In this document: piece after piece, positions 14,601-22,473 of the stretch
How positions within the stretch are numbered: position 1 is the stretch's first letter
Layout of the letters: the number at the start of each line of letters is the position of its first letter
Translations under genes and position numbers: made by a program
Notes under the pieces: generated by a model
The model's database searches: none
Seen by the model: the letters and a program-made list of their open reading frames with translations, nothing else
What the model was told of the DNA's origin: nothing
Assembly (NCBI GenBank): GCA_017396665.1
Contig: JAFQLH010000025.1
Span: 1 to 50,116 of the forward strand
DNA from: Oscillospiraceae bacterium
Lineage (GTDB): Bacteria > Bacillota > Clostridia > Oscillospirales > Ruminococcaceae
DNA length: 50,116 nucleotides
Direction of reading: 5' to 3'

Positions 14601-16490
14601 TCTTAACTTTGTAAGCTCTTTTACAGCTCTCCAGACTTGTTGAATCTCACTTATACTAAGCTTAGTCTGGTTGAGAAGAATGAAGTGTTTGTCCAAATCA
14701 TTGTCATTAAAAAGTACAAAGCATTCGGCTTGTAAAGAAGGGTCACGACCTGCACGACCGGCTTCTTGGACATAATCCTCCAGCGAGCTTGAAATTTCGT
14801 AGTGAACGACAAGCTTGACGTCCTTTTTATCAACGCCCATACCAAAAGCAGATGTCGCAACAATGACTTTAACCTCATTGCGTATAAAGGCTTCTTGGTT
14901 TTGTATTTTGTCGTTAGGGTCCATTTTACCGTTGAACGGTTTTGCAGGGAACCCGTCACTAGTCAGCCTTTCTGCTAGTTCGTGAGTCTTTTTTGTTCTG
15001 GAAACATATACAATTGTAGGACAGTTTTTTTGCGAAATCAGATTTCGCAAGGTGTTGTATTTTTCTTCGTCAGTTTCTTTGTACAAAACTGTATAGTGCA
15101 GATTTTCTCTTGTTGCAGATGAAGCAAAAATCTCAAGGTCCAAATCAAGCTTTCGCTTGAAATAGTCACATATATCTGTAATTACCTTTTGCTTGGCAGT
15201 AGCTGTGAAGCAGGAAACAGGTATAGGATTGTTGCCCTTTTTGCTCTTTTGAAGCTTGCGTATAAAATCACCGATGTACAGGTAATCAACACGGAAGTCT
15301 TGCCCCCAGGCTGAGAAGCAGTGAGCTTCATCTATGACAAATCTTGAAACATTTCGAGAGATAAGGATTTTTTCAATTGTCTTTGAACGTAGCTGTTCGG
15401 GTGAAATATACAGAAGGGTAGCTGAACCGTTTGATACTCTTTCCAGAGAGTTAGCTCTTTCTATCGGGTCGAGAAGGCCGTTTACGGTAACAGCACCTAT
15501 TATTCCTCTTTCATTCAAATTATCGACCTGGTCTTTCATGAGTGACTGCAGAGGTGAAATAACAACTGTAAGACCGTGAATGGTTTGACCAGCCATAAGT
15601 GCCGGCAATTGAAACGTGATAGATTTTCCGCCACCCGTAGGAAAGACAGCTAAAACTGATTTCCCATCGACAGCCGCCTGTACCGCTCTTTCTTGTAGGT
15701 TTTCGCCGTTATATTTTCTGAAATCGTGATAGCCAAAAAAGTTCTTCAGAGCCTTGTGGATATCTAAGACACTCTTGCAATAACTGCAGCCCTTATCACA
15801 CGGCGTGTTGCGTAGATACTTGATTACATTTTCGATTTTGGGGAAGTTCTTCAAAAGCCATGGCGGTGTAATTGAATTGTTATCGTTTGAACTAATCAGT
15901 GCAAGAGAATACGCAAGTTCAATCGGATAATGATTTATTAATGGGGTCAAATCAGCATTGTCGCATATTTTCTTGTTGAATTCTTTTTTGATTAGTTTTA
16001 TCAGATTTGTTCTTTCCGGCTTAAAATCTGCATAATCAAAAAAGCCCTTAAATTCAGGGAAACTGTACAGTAACGAGCAGTATATGCTCTTTAGCCTTGA
16101 AGATATGGAAAAGAATGCGTTTAATTCATCATAAAACAGCGAGGCTGCCTTTTTACAGTCGTTTACAGGATTATTCAGTTCATCCGTCTGAAGCTTATCG
16201 TCTTTGAGCAATGAGTGGTAGGGACGTTTTGGGAAAAGCAATGGAGACAAGTACAAGGTGTCTATTATATTGCTTTTTATTTTTTCACCTCTGGCGGATT
16301 CAATGAATTTCAAATCATGGTGTAAAACATTGTGACCGCATATGTATTCTGAATTGGAAACGAAATTCATAAGCCTGTCGATTGATTTTGTGTGCAAAAC
16401 GGTACCGTGATTATCGATAGCACCTATATCACATATTTTATTGTTTTCTATACTAACTTCAGTATCAAGAAATACTATTTTAGACGACAT
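11697..16490 (-). CDS. Exonuclease-RecQ-UvrD fusion helicase
   Basis: A 1597-residue protein; ATG 16490 has AGGAGG upstream. Domain 1 (1-130) is a DnaQ-like DEDD exonuclease: FLDTE (D9, E11), HNVLHHD and a final NPVNDCKKA. A Cys cluster (CDKGCSYC) precedes domain 2, a RecQ-type SF2 helicase from about residue 260: Walker A FPTGGGKS near 285, DEAHCFSAWGQDFR, and QEAGRAGRDP. Domain 3 from about 1050 is a UvrD/Rep SF1 helicase: GPGSGKTRV, VIDEAQDMSEQEF, GDDDQNIYEFRG, STIHKSKGHEFD, YVGMTRAKSELYI. Between them is a helical region with no motif I know. Such fusions probably unwind and trim DNA ends in repair or in anti-phage action. Single gene, no partner on its strand. Confidence 0.9.
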   Translation of the reverse strand: MSSKIVFLDTEVSIENNKICDIGAIDNHGTVLHTKSIDRLMNFVSNSEYICGHNVLHHDLKFIESARGEKIKSNIIDTLYLSPLLFPKRPYHSLLKDDKLQTDELNNPVNDCKKAASLFYDELNAFFSISSRLKSIYCSLLYSFPEFKGFFDYADFKPERTNLIKLIKKEFNKKICDNADLTPLINHYPIELAYSLALISSNDNNSITPPWLLKNFPKIENVIKYLRNTPCDKGCSYCKSVLDIHKALKNFFGYHDFRKYNGENLQERAVQAAVDGKSVLAVFPTGGGKSITFQLPALMAGQTIHGLTVVISPLQSLMKDQVDNLNERGIIGAVTVNGLLDPIERANSLERVSNGSATLLYISPEQLRSKTIEKILISRNVSRFVIDEAHCFSAWGQDFRVDYLYIGDFIRKLQKSKKGNNPIPVSCFTATAKQKVITDICDYFKRKLDLDLEIFASSATRENLHYTVLYKETDEEKYNTLRNLISQKNCPTIVYVSRTKKTHELAERLTSDGFPAKPFNGKMDPNDKIQNQEAFIRNEVKVIVATSAFGMGVDKKDVKLVVHYEISSSLEDYVQEAGRAGRDPSLQAECFVLFNDNDLDKHFILLNQTKLSISEIQQVWRAVKELTKLRPSICCSPLEIARQAGWDDSVNDIETRVKTAISALETAGYIKRGRNVPHVYATSILAKDMVEASLKIETSTLYSDKQKMDAKRIIKALISSRSIASAGNDVAESRIDYLADILGLSKSDVIDAVNLMRQDSLLADSMDMSAYIFASDTENKSMLVLERFSKLERFLISQFTDEGCEVNIKELNEQALGNGINSSTVKNIRTLMFYHTIKNYIHKPQFNSSSVLLVPTMEISKLITKFELRIDLCKFIISELFSMASNVPASQRGEKPILFSLVGLFQQYQSTPSFNSSAKDITLHDVEDALLYLSKIGALRLEGGFLVLYNGMEIKRIITDNRIQYKLDDYRFLDEFYKQKIQQIHIVGEYANLMVRDYNAALEFVQNYFQMDFKKFIAKYFSGDRAKEIERNITPDKYHQLFGELSDKQSEIISDSESKYIVVAAGPGSGKTRVLVHKLAALLLLEDVKHEQLLMLTFSRAAATEFKKRLFGLIGNASSFVEIKTFHSYCFDLLGKIGSLEGANDVVKDASELIMNGEVEQGRITKSVLVIDEAQDMSEQEFSLVRALMHNNDNMRLIAVGDDDQNIYEFRGSSSAYLRTLISEYGARKYEMTENYRSCSNIVSLANAFAKSINNRMKSAPIESVNSKSGIVRITHHSCANMEEAVVNQLIRTRKDNRCCVLTSTNDEALQITGLLTRKNVRAKLIQSLDGFNLYDLVEIRYFLKQIDRGLKTPVIPNNLWSKAKEKLCSAYSESSCLEICKNLIRDFETTNRTKYRNDLQEFIKESKYEDFYNDEKGIVYVSTIHKSKGHEFDAVYIMLKGDTAKTDEEKRKIYVGMTRAKSELYIHSNTELFDNYHMDDVVHISDNTDYSTAQEISVQLSHRDVVLDFFKGKKDIIFKLRSGDKLSVSNSYLTAEVNGRSVAIAKFSKAFCEKLLHLEKLGYKPVDGKIRFIVAWKGENDTEETAVVLADMKLSK

Positions 16491-16665
16491 AATTTCGCCT
16501 CCTTTTCATCATACATTTATATTATGAAAATTATATCATAATTTTTTGAGTTTGGCAATACGTGGCGGATTATGTAACGCAAATGATACTAAGTAATATA
16601 AAAATAAATACTCCGACAACCCTCCCCTCAACCAGTACAGTTTTGTCCGTGAATTCTAAACCGTC

Positions 16666-16694
16666 TTGACAGATGCGGCGATGCATTTTATAAT
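16666..16694 (+). promoter_or_regulatory. Promoter of the ADP-ribosylglycohydrolase gene
   Basis: TTGACA (16666-16671), 17-bp spacer, TATAAT (16689-16694), 41 bases before the start codon. Confidence 0.75.
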
Positions 16695-16735
16695 GGGATT
16701 AGCGATAGATTTTTACAAAACAAGGGGGCACAAAT

Positions 16736-17524
16736 ATGCTTGGTGCAATAATAGGGGATATCGTAGGTTCCCGCTTTGAGTGGAACAACATCAAAACAAA
16801 GGACTTTGAATTTCTGACCGATGAGTGCTTTTTCACAGACGATTCTGTTATGACAATATCAGTTGCTGACGCACTTATGAAGGCAGGAAATGACCTCGAC
16901 GCTCTACCTGAGCAGGCGATAAAATCAATGCAGACAATCGGCAGACCTTATCCCGATTGCGGATACGGCGGCAACTTCTACTACTGGATTTATACCGACA
17001 ACCCGCAGCCGTACAACAGCTTCGGAAACGGCTCTGCGATGCGGGTAAGTGCCTGCGGATTTGTTGCAAAAAGTCTTGAAGAAGCAAAGGCACTTTCCGA
17101 GGCAGTAACAAGGGTAAGCCACAATCACCCCGAGGGAATCAAGGGTGCTGAGGCAACAGCCGTGGCAGTTTATCTTGCACGCACAGGCAAGAGTATCGAA
17201 GAAATTGAGAAGCACATAAACGACAACTACTATCCGATGAATTTCACGCTTGATGGAATAAGGGACAGCTACGAGTTCAATGAAATATGCCGGGATACCG
17301 TTCCTCAGGCACTCAAGGCGTTCTTTGAATCAAGCAGCTTTGAGGACGCAATAAGAAACGCAATCTCAATCGGTGGCGACAGCGATACCTTGGCGGCAAT
17401 AACCGGTGGCATAGCCGAGGCGTACTACGGCATCCCCGACAGTATAAAAGAAAGGGCAATGTCATATCTCGATGAGCCACTCCGTGAGATTGTAGAGAGG
17501 TTTTATGAAAAATACGCAGAGTAA
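16736..17524 (+). CDS. ADP-ribosylglycohydrolase (DraG family)
   Basis: A 262-residue protein of normal length for the family. MLGAIIGDIVGSRFEW is a typical DraG/ARH start, FFTDDSVMT carries the first metal-binding aspartates and ISIGGDSDTLAAITGGIAEA the second set, so the two-Mg centre looks complete. These enzymes remove ADP-ribose from proteins, nucleic acids or small molecules. Substrate cannot be told from sequence. It stands alone, divergent from the fusion helicase, with its own promoter and just before a toxin-like remnant; reversal of an ADP-ribosylating toxin is possible but is only an inference. Confidence 0.9.
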   Translation: MLGAIIGDIVGSRFEWNNIKTKDFEFLTDECFFTDDSVMTISVADALMKAGNDLDALPEQAIKSMQTIGRPYPDCGYGGNFYYWIYTDNPQPYNSFGNGSAMRVSACGFVAKSLEEAKALSEAVTRVSHNHPEGIKGAEATAVAVYLARTGKSIEEIEKHINDNYYPMNFTLDGIRDSYEFNEICRDTVPQALKAFFESSSFEDAIRNAISIGGDSDTLAAITGGIAEAYYGIPDSIKERAMSYLDEPLREIVERFYEKYAE

Positions 17525-17603
17525 CAAATCGGAGCTTTGTTCGTACAGAAAAGACGATGCCCGAACTGCAGACATACTCTAACGCTCTACCGTGACGGAG
17601 TGA

Positions 17604-17876
17604 CCAAGATACTCCGATACGAAATGCGAAGCTTCTAGAAAGAGTAGACTTTATAATCATATTGAGCCACAAGAGATAGTTGATAGTTGTAGTGGAAAAG
17701 GAATTCTGCAGTCTAGAAAACGTAATAAATGCGTTGATGAGTTTGTTTCGTTACCATATCCTGTTGGAGTTTCTTATGATAAAAAATCCGGAAAATATGT
17801 TCAGACACACAGAGTTCAAATAAAGTATACCAAAGACGGAACGCACGTCATTCCAGTTCTAGAAAGGGGGAAGTAA
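17604..17876 (+). pseudogene. Remnant 3' end of a possible polymorphic toxin or phage protein
   Basis: An open frame of 90 codons following a TGA, with no ATG, GTG or TTG, ending at TAA 17874-17876. The product ends GVSYDKKSGKYVQTHRVQIK...VIPVLERGK, a compact C-terminal domain style seen in polymorphic toxins. A different frame across 17541-17640 has a CPNCRHTLTLYRDG zinc-ribbon-like piece that stops at TAG, so the segment is a join of fragments. It directly precedes small genes resembling immunity genes. Confidence 0.4.
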
Positions 17877-17877
17877 C

Positions 17878-18096
17878 GTGGAAAACAATTTAAGGAAGAT
17901 TGACCAGCTTGAATTTCAAAAAGCAAGAGTATTTTTTACTGACGGTACGTCTTGTGTTGGTAGAGGGGATTGCATATGCGATGCTTCCGAAGGCGACGGA
18001 CAGAACATTGATGGTATCCTTTTCTTCAAAGATGATGGAAGCTCGGATATATGGACAGAAGATGAAATTGAAAGAATTGAATTATTAGGAGAGTAA
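17878..18096 (+). CDS. Small acidic protein, possible immunity-type
   Basis: A 72-residue protein with GTG start 17878, one base after the remnant's stop, preceded by GAAAGGGGG. It has alternating short beta-type segments (KARVFFTDGTSCVGRG, IDGILFFKDDG) and an acidic tail. Its place right after a toxin-like C-terminus suggests an immunity protein, but I do not recognise the family. A GC hairpin (ACCGCC / GGCGGT, 18094-18116) follows. Confidence 0.55.
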   Translation: MENNLRKIDQLEFQKARVFFTDGTSCVGRGDCICDASEGDGQNIDGILFFKDDGSSDIWTEDEIERIELLGE

Positions 18097-18121
18097 CCGC
18101 CCCTAAAAAGGCGGTTTCGTT

Positions 18122-18448
18122 ATGTCAAAATCTAAGGACAAAATGGGAATAAAAATCCATGGCGAAGAATATAACGGAGTAATTACGATATATGTTTTAA
18201 ACTGTGATAATGCAGAGCGAGCAGCTAGAACAATTATTCATGAGTGTACACATAGACGTTATGGTATCGGTAAATCACAGTGGGCGGAATGTGTGCGTTT
18301 TTCACAGGAACTCAAACATAAATATAAACGTGACAACTTGACTTATAACGAAATAAGGCGTATAATCATAGCAGTAAAGGCTGGATATCCAGAGTATCAT
18401 TGGAGAAAGGGAAGATTAATATATGGAAGAAAAAAACGCTCTCGATAA
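18122..18448 (+). CDS. HExxH zincin-like small protein
   Basis: A 108-residue protein. IIHECTHRRYG carries HExxH and is followed by WAEC, whose Glu could be a third zinc ligand as in gluzincins. The C-terminus is strongly basic (RLIYGRKKRSR). No good ribosome binding site precedes ATG 18122, and the upstream frame is closed by a stop, so it may be a piece of a larger toxin or be translated from the preceding gene. It overlaps the next start by 26 bases. Possible metallopeptidase; activity unproven. Confidence 0.55.
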   Translation: MSKSKDKMGIKIHGEEYNGVITIYVLNCDNAERAARTIIHECTHRRYGIGKSQWAECVRFSQELKHKYKRDNLTYNEIRRIIIAVKAGYPEYHWRKGRLIYGRKKRSR

Positions 18449-18596
18449 ACTTAGAAACGGAGAAAAAGTTTTGTGCCCTAAGTGTGGTAAAGCGTTCTTA
18501 AAGCCATATGGAACGACGTGCGACAAAGCACACACCTTTGATTGTCCGGAATGCGATTTTTATACGCATTACCATGCAGAAATTGAAATTGAATAG
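18423..18596 (+). CDS. Zinc-ribbon microprotein
   Basis: A 57-residue protein with two Cys pairs, CPKCGKAF and CPEC, 23 residues apart, typical of a zinc ribbon. It begins inside the HExxH gene and so is translationally linked. Unknown role; proteins like this are common among immunity genes of Clostridial toxin loci. Confidence 0.6.
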   Translation: MEEKNALDKLRNGEKVLCPKCGKAFLKPYGTTCDKAHTFDCPECDFYTHYHAEIEIE

Positions 18597-18655
18597 AACA
18601 GCATTTACAAAAAATGAGTTCAATGAAAATATTATAAAGGCATTGGAGGTGCTAA

Positions 18656-18820
18656 ATGAACATGGACGATAAGATTATATGCCCTTTGATAAATATAGAG
18701 ATTTCTTGCGTTGAGTGTATGGAAAATCGAGATACGAAGGAAGAACTTGTCCCGGAGATTTATAAGAAGTTAGATAATTGGAAGGAAGTTTGCAAGAAAT
18801 GCAAATATAATAAGTGTTAA
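18656..18820 (+). CDS. Cys-rich microprotein
   Basis: A 54-residue protein with ATG 18656 and GGAGG 8 bases upstream. It has Cys at CPL, CVEC and a C-terminal CKKCKYNKC, probably a metal-binding knuckle. Unknown function; last gene of the small-gene cluster, followed by a terminator. Confidence 0.6.
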   Translation: MNMDDKIICPLINIEISCVECMENRDTKEELVPEIYKKLDNWKEVCKKCKYNKC

Positions 18821-18850
18821 TACCACTCTCAAAATTGAGGGTGGTATTTT
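18821..18850 (+). terminator. Terminator of the small-gene cluster
   Basis: TACCACTCTC, loop AAAATT, GAGGGTGGTA with one T-G pair, followed by TTTTT. Confidence 0.85.
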
Positions 18851-18937
18851 TATACCAAAATTTAATACGAATATCAGCACTCGGCTTTGGCAGGGTGCTT
18901 TTATTATACCCATTTTTAAGAAAGGACGGTAAAACAC

Positions 18938-19177
18938 ATGGCAGAAGAAAAGAAGAAGCTTCCTGAGGAAGAAGCCGAAAAGAAGCCTGAAACTTCAGAG
19001 CCTAAGCCTGCAGAGGAAAAGAAGGAAGAGCCTGCAAAGGATGAAAATCCCGAAGAAAAAGCATCTGACGACAAGCAGGCGGACGAGAACGGCAGTATTA
19101 TCCTGATAACAAAACAAACCCATACTAAGAGAAATTTCTTAGTATGGGTTTTACTTTGCCTATTTTTCAAAGTATGA
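18938..19177 (+). CDS. Lys/Glu/Pro-rich small protein, C-terminus overlapping a terminator
   Basis: A 79-residue frame with ATG 18938 after AAGAAAGGACGG. Residues 1-52 are nearly all Lys, Glu, Pro, Asp and Ala, a low-complexity charged tail type; the last part (NFLVWVLLCLFFKV) is read from the terminator hairpin at 19117-19150. The hydrophobic end would give a tail anchor if real, but it may only be an effect of reading through the hairpin. No family recognised. Confidence 0.4.
   Translation: MAEEKKKLPEEEAEKKPETSEPKPAEEKKEEPAKDENPEEKASDDKQADENGSIILITKQTHTKRNFLVWVLLCLFFKV
19117..19155. terminator. Bidirectional terminator
   Basis: AACCCATACTAAGA (19117-19130), 6-nt loop, TCTTAGTATGGGTT (19137-19150) then TTAC. 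A perfect 14-bp stem between the small acidic gene and the convergent HD gene. Confidence 0.85.
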
Positions 19178-20371
19178 TTTGTATTCTATCTTGTATTTGC
19201 TGTCAGGGAAGAGAAGCCTGTGCAGTTCAATGAAATAGTCATCGGTCATGCTTGCGATGTAGTCAACAACAATCTGATTCGGTTCTTCTCTGAGATAATC
19301 AAAATCGCTGTAATACTGAAGGCTCTTTTCGATGTAGGAAATGTGGTGCTTGTAGATGATGGAGTCCTCGTTCTTGCTTACAACGTCTCCGAGAAGCTTG
19401 TAGTACACTTCCTTTATCATCGGCTTTATAGAGCTTTCGTACATCTCGTTCAAGCCGTCGCTGAGGTATATGTGCTTGTAGTTTTCTTCCTTTGCCGTAC
19501 GCAAATCATCAAAGGCACTCTGACTGAGCTGTATGTAGTCCTTGCCGTAGCTGTTATTGACAATATCAACTACAAGGTTGTTAATCATTTCTGCGTTTCT
19601 CTTGCCGATGTATTCTGAGGTGAAATCAAAATCCTCAGTAATTACTTTAGTGGTTACTGCATCCTGCCTGTCCTTGCCGATATAAGCAATAATATCACTG
19701 ATTCTTACAACACACCCCTCAAGCGTCATAGGTATGAGCTTGTCAATAGCAGGCTTGCCAAGAGTGTAGCAGTCGCTTATCCTCTGCTCGTATTCCTCAA
19801 AGCCCGACAGGTTGCAAGGACGGTATTCGCTGAGCTCAAATTCACCGTTGTGGCAAAGGATTCCGTCAAGCACCTGAAGGCTGATGTTTCTCTTGTAAAG
19901 CACATCAAGAACCCTTGCACTGTGAACGTTGTGGTTGAAAAACAATCCTGTCTCACTCTGCAGAAGCTCGCTCAGATATCTCTCTCCTGCGTGACCGAAA
20001 GGTGTGTGGCCGATGTCGTGACCTAAGGCAATTGCTTCAATAAGGTCAAGATTCAAGTCAAGAAGCCTGCCGATGTTTCTTGCAATCCTTGATACAAGCT
20101 GAACGTGTAGCCCACGTCTTGTTATGTCGTCGTTGTTGTAAAGAGAGAACACCTGCGTCTTGTCGTTGTAGCGGTTGTATAGAGGAAGGTGAAGAATCTT
20201 GTCTATGTCACGTGCGTACGCAGGACGGAGCAGGGTGGATTTGTCCCTGTCAGGATTTCTTCTGACAGCATCGTCATCAGAAGCCTTGTATGGATTCTGC
20301 TTGTTCTCTCTGCGGTCGCTTATAATCCGGTTTTCAATTTCCTTTTCAAGCTTGTGATAACTAAGTGCCAA
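19160..20371 (-). CDS. dGTPase-like HD-domain triphosphohydrolase
   Basis: A 403-residue protein of the dNTP triphosphohydrolase family, which splits dNTPs into nucleoside and triphosphate. Key motifs are an early conserved His/Arg region (LHVQLVSRIARNIGR) and the metal site HDIGHTPFGHAGERYL; a later D in RISDIIAYIGKD fits the last ligand. I start it at TTG 20371 because GGGAGG lies 7 bases upstream on the minus strand; ATG 20389 is in frame but has no site. Such enzymes control dNTP pools and some act in phage defence. Monocistronic, converging on the small gene at 18938. Confidence 0.85.
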   Translation of the reverse strand: MALSYHKLEKEIENRIISDRRENKQNPYKASDDDAVRRNPDRDKSTLLRPAYARDIDKILHLPLYNRYNDKTQVFSLYNNDDITRRGLHVQLVSRIARNIGRLLDLNLDLIEAIALGHDIGHTPFGHAGERYLSELLQSETGLFFNHNVHSARVLDVLYKRNISLQVLDGILCHNGEFELSEYRPCNLSGFEEYEQRISDCYTLGKPAIDKLIPMTLEGCVVRISDIIAYIGKDRQDAVTTKVITEDFDFTSEYIGKRNAEMINNLVVDIVNNSYGKDYIQLSQSAFDDLRTAKEENYKHIYLSDGLNEMYESSIKPMIKEVYYKLLGDVVSKNEDSIIYKHHISYIEKSLQYYSDFDYLREEPNQIVVDYIASMTDDYFIELHRLLFPDSKYKIEYKSYFEK

Positions 20372-20541
20372 TGTAAGACCTCCCAGCATTTTGTGGTTTT
20401 CAGCGTGACAGCCAACCCGCCACACTTTACGCAATAATTATACCACAATACCGGGATGGGTTCAAGAGGGGAGATAGCTCCCCCTTGCCACACCTTGTAT
20501 CTTATGCTATAATTATCGTATCAATTATTATGGAGAGAGCT

Positions 20542-21636
20542 ATGAAAACGAGTGTGCGTAAGGCGTATATCGACAACTTAAGATGGGCGATTCTGCTGAT
20601 ACTTATCCCGTATCATACCGCAATGGCGTGGAACAGCTGGGCAGAGCCAAACTACATATACTTTGAGAAAAACAGGCTGATAAGCAGTATCATTGTCTTT
20701 TTCAGCCCGTACTTTATGCCACTGCTGTTCTTGCTTGCAGGAATAAGCACAAGGTACGCACTCAGAAAGCGTACAGGCAAGCAGTACCTTTATGAGAGGG
20801 CAAAGCGTCTTTTACTGCCTCTTTTGTTCGGAACAGTGGTGCTTATGCCGATAATGACCTACCTTGCGGATAGGTTCAACAGCTCTTACGACGGCTCGTT
20901 TTTCGGGCATTACGCCGTGTTCTTCACAAGGTTTACAGACCTCACGGGTGCAGATGGCGGCTTTTCGTTCGGGCAGTTCTGGTTCTGCCTGTACCTGTTT
21001 GTAATATCGGCAATATGTGTCGGTGTGCTCAAGCTTATTAAACACAGGTCAGACGGAGAGCCGAAGGCTTTGCCACTCTGGGCTGTAATACTGCTCGGTC
21101 TGCCGTTGCCGATATTGAGTGAGATTTTGTCTGTTGGCGGAAAGAGCTTAGCTGAGTATACATACATCTTCCTGCTCGGATATTTCATCTTTTCAAGTGA
21201 CAAGACGATAGACAAGGTCGAGAAGTACAGACACCCTCTGCTAGCTGTCGGGCTTCTCGCGACAATTGCGAACGTGTATCTGTTCCTGTGGTGTGACAAG
21301 GATTTGAGCCTTCTTAACACGGCGACAAAATACATAAGCGAGTGGTTTATGGTGCTCTCGCTTATAGGTGTAGCCAAGAGGCATCTGAACTTTTCGGGCA
21401 AGGTATCAGGCTATATGTCGCACAGGTCGTTTTTGTTCTATATCTGGCACTTCATATGGGTGGTGCTCTTTCAGTATCTCCTGTACAAGTGGGCAGGGAA
21501 CAACACCCCGCTTCTGTTCTTCGGCACTATATCAGTATCGTATGTCGCAACCCTCCTGTGCTGTGAAATATGCGTGAGGATACCGTTTCTGTGCCTTCTC
21601 ACAGGTACAAAGTATATAAGCAAAAAGCAAGGGTGA
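20542..21636 (+). CDS. Acyltransferase 3 family membrane protein
   Basis: A 364-residue protein with about ten membrane segments, starting MKTSVRKAYIDNLRWAILLI. ATG 20542 follows GGAGAG; longer readings lack a site. The early motif IDNLRW....IPYHTAMAW contains the conserved His of Acyltransferase 3 (OafA/WecH-like) proteins, and FSPYFMPLLFLLAGIS fits the second membrane segment. These move acyl groups onto surface glycans or small molecules. TATAAT at 20510-20515 is the likely -10. First gene of a run to 23662. Confidence 0.85.
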   Translation: MKTSVRKAYIDNLRWAILLILIPYHTAMAWNSWAEPNYIYFEKNRLISSIIVFFSPYFMPLLFLLAGISTRYALRKRTGKQYLYERAKRLLLPLLFGTVVLMPIMTYLADRFNSSYDGSFFGHYAVFFTRFTDLTGADGGFSFGQFWFCLYLFVISAICVGVLKLIKHRSDGEPKALPLWAVILLGLPLPILSEILSVGGKSLAEYTYIFLLGYFIFSSDKTIDKVEKYRHPLLAVGLLATIANVYLFLWCDKDLSLLNTATKYISEWFMVLSLIGVAKRHLNFSGKVSGYMSHRSFLFYIWHFIWVVLFQYLLYKWAGNNTPLLFFGTISVSYVATLLCCEICVRIPFLCLLTGTKYISKKQG

Positions 21637-21640
21637 TATT

Positions 21641-21838
21641 ATGAAGCTTAAGAAAATCGCAAATATTCTGACGGTAATTATGATAATCGGCATTGCGGTG
21701 TTCGTTCTGGGTGTCATTTTCGCAGACACCGATGGGACACGCTGGCGTATATTCTCGGTCGCTATGCCGATAGTGGGCGTTTCATTCTGCGGTGCTATCG
21801 TACTGTCAGCAATTGATAGTATTAATGCCAAGAAATAA
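21641..21838 (+). CDS. Small two-helix membrane protein
   Basis: A 65-residue protein beginning 5 bases after the acyltransferase stop. Two hydrophobic helices (ANILTVIMIIGIAVFVLGVI and FSVAMPIVGVSFCGAIVLSA) are joined by a short polar loop. Function unknown. Confidence 0.6.
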   Translation: MKLKKIANILTVIMIIGIAVFVLGVIFADTDGTRWRIFSVAMPIVGVSFCGAIVLSAIDSINAKK

Positions 21839-21860
21839 CCGGATATACGGAGGATGAAAA

Positions 21861-22469
21861 ATGAAAATTGATACAAAAAAGCTTGAGTGGACAAGAGCAC
21901 CAAAGCAGTACACAATCAGCGAAAACAAGGTCGAGATAATCACACAGCCTTTCACTGACTTGTGGCAGAGGACATACTATCATTTCAGAAACGACAACGC
22001 ACCCGTTCTGCAGCTCAAAACCGACGAGAAGTATTTTTCCTTTGTCGTGAAAACTGAGTTTGACACAAAGGTACGCTACGACCAGTGCGGTGTTGCGGTG
22101 TATCTTGACAGCGATAACTGGCTCAAAGCTTCGATGGAATATGAAAACGATAAAATCCAAAGGCTCGGAAGCGTTGTTACAAACAATGGCTATTCCGACT
22201 GGTCATCTGTTGACGTTGATGCGGGTATCAAATCAATGTGGTTCAGACTCAGCCGAAGAGATGACGATTTCTGCATTGAAAACTCCGTGGACGGGGTGAA
22301 CTTCAAGCAGATGCGTATCTGCCATATGTTCAGTGTAAAGGACACAATCAGATTCGGAATTTACGCTTGCAGTGCTGAAAACTCATCCTTCAAGGCAACC
22401 TTTACTGACATGGAAGTAACCGAATGCAAGTGGCTCGCCCATGACGGACAGCAGCCCGACGAGGAGTAA
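21861..22469 (+). CDS. DUF1349 lectin-like protein
   Basis: A 202-residue soluble protein. The pattern KAQ..ITT-like opening, DLWQRTYYHFRNDNAPVLQL, then GVAVYLDSDNWLKASMEY and WFRLSR..DDFCIENSVDG matches the DUF1349 family (concanavalin-like beta sandwich, related to yeast 'regulation of enolase 1'). AGGATG precedes ATG 21861. No enzymatic residues are known for the family; it may bind sugars. Probably in the same operon as the genes on each side. Confidence 0.8.
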   Translation: MKIDTKKLEWTRAPKQYTISENKVEIITQPFTDLWQRTYYHFRNDNAPVLQLKTDEKYFSFVVKTEFDTKVRYDQCGVAVYLDSDNWLKASMEYENDKIQRLGSVVTNNGYSDWSSVDVDAGIKSMWFRLSRRDDDFCIENSVDGVNFKQMRICHMFSVKDTIRFGIYACSAENSSFKATFTDMEVTECKWLAHDGQQPDEE

Positions 22470-22473
22470 AGCA

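Noticed and set aside
16490-16735. Gene in the gap between the fusion helicase and the ADP-ribosylglycohydrolase
   Set aside because: The gap is AT-rich, has only the promoter described and no open frame with a ribosome binding site.
18574-18672. 32-residue frame starting MQKLKLNRTAF between the zinc-ribbon and Cys-rich genes
   Set aside because: It overlaps both genes, has no clear ribosome binding site and no recognisable features; kept out of the feature list.
17525-18850. Insertion sequence or prophage remnant
   Set aside because: No transposase, integrase or terminal inverted repeats were found; the small genes fit a toxin/immunity remnant better.
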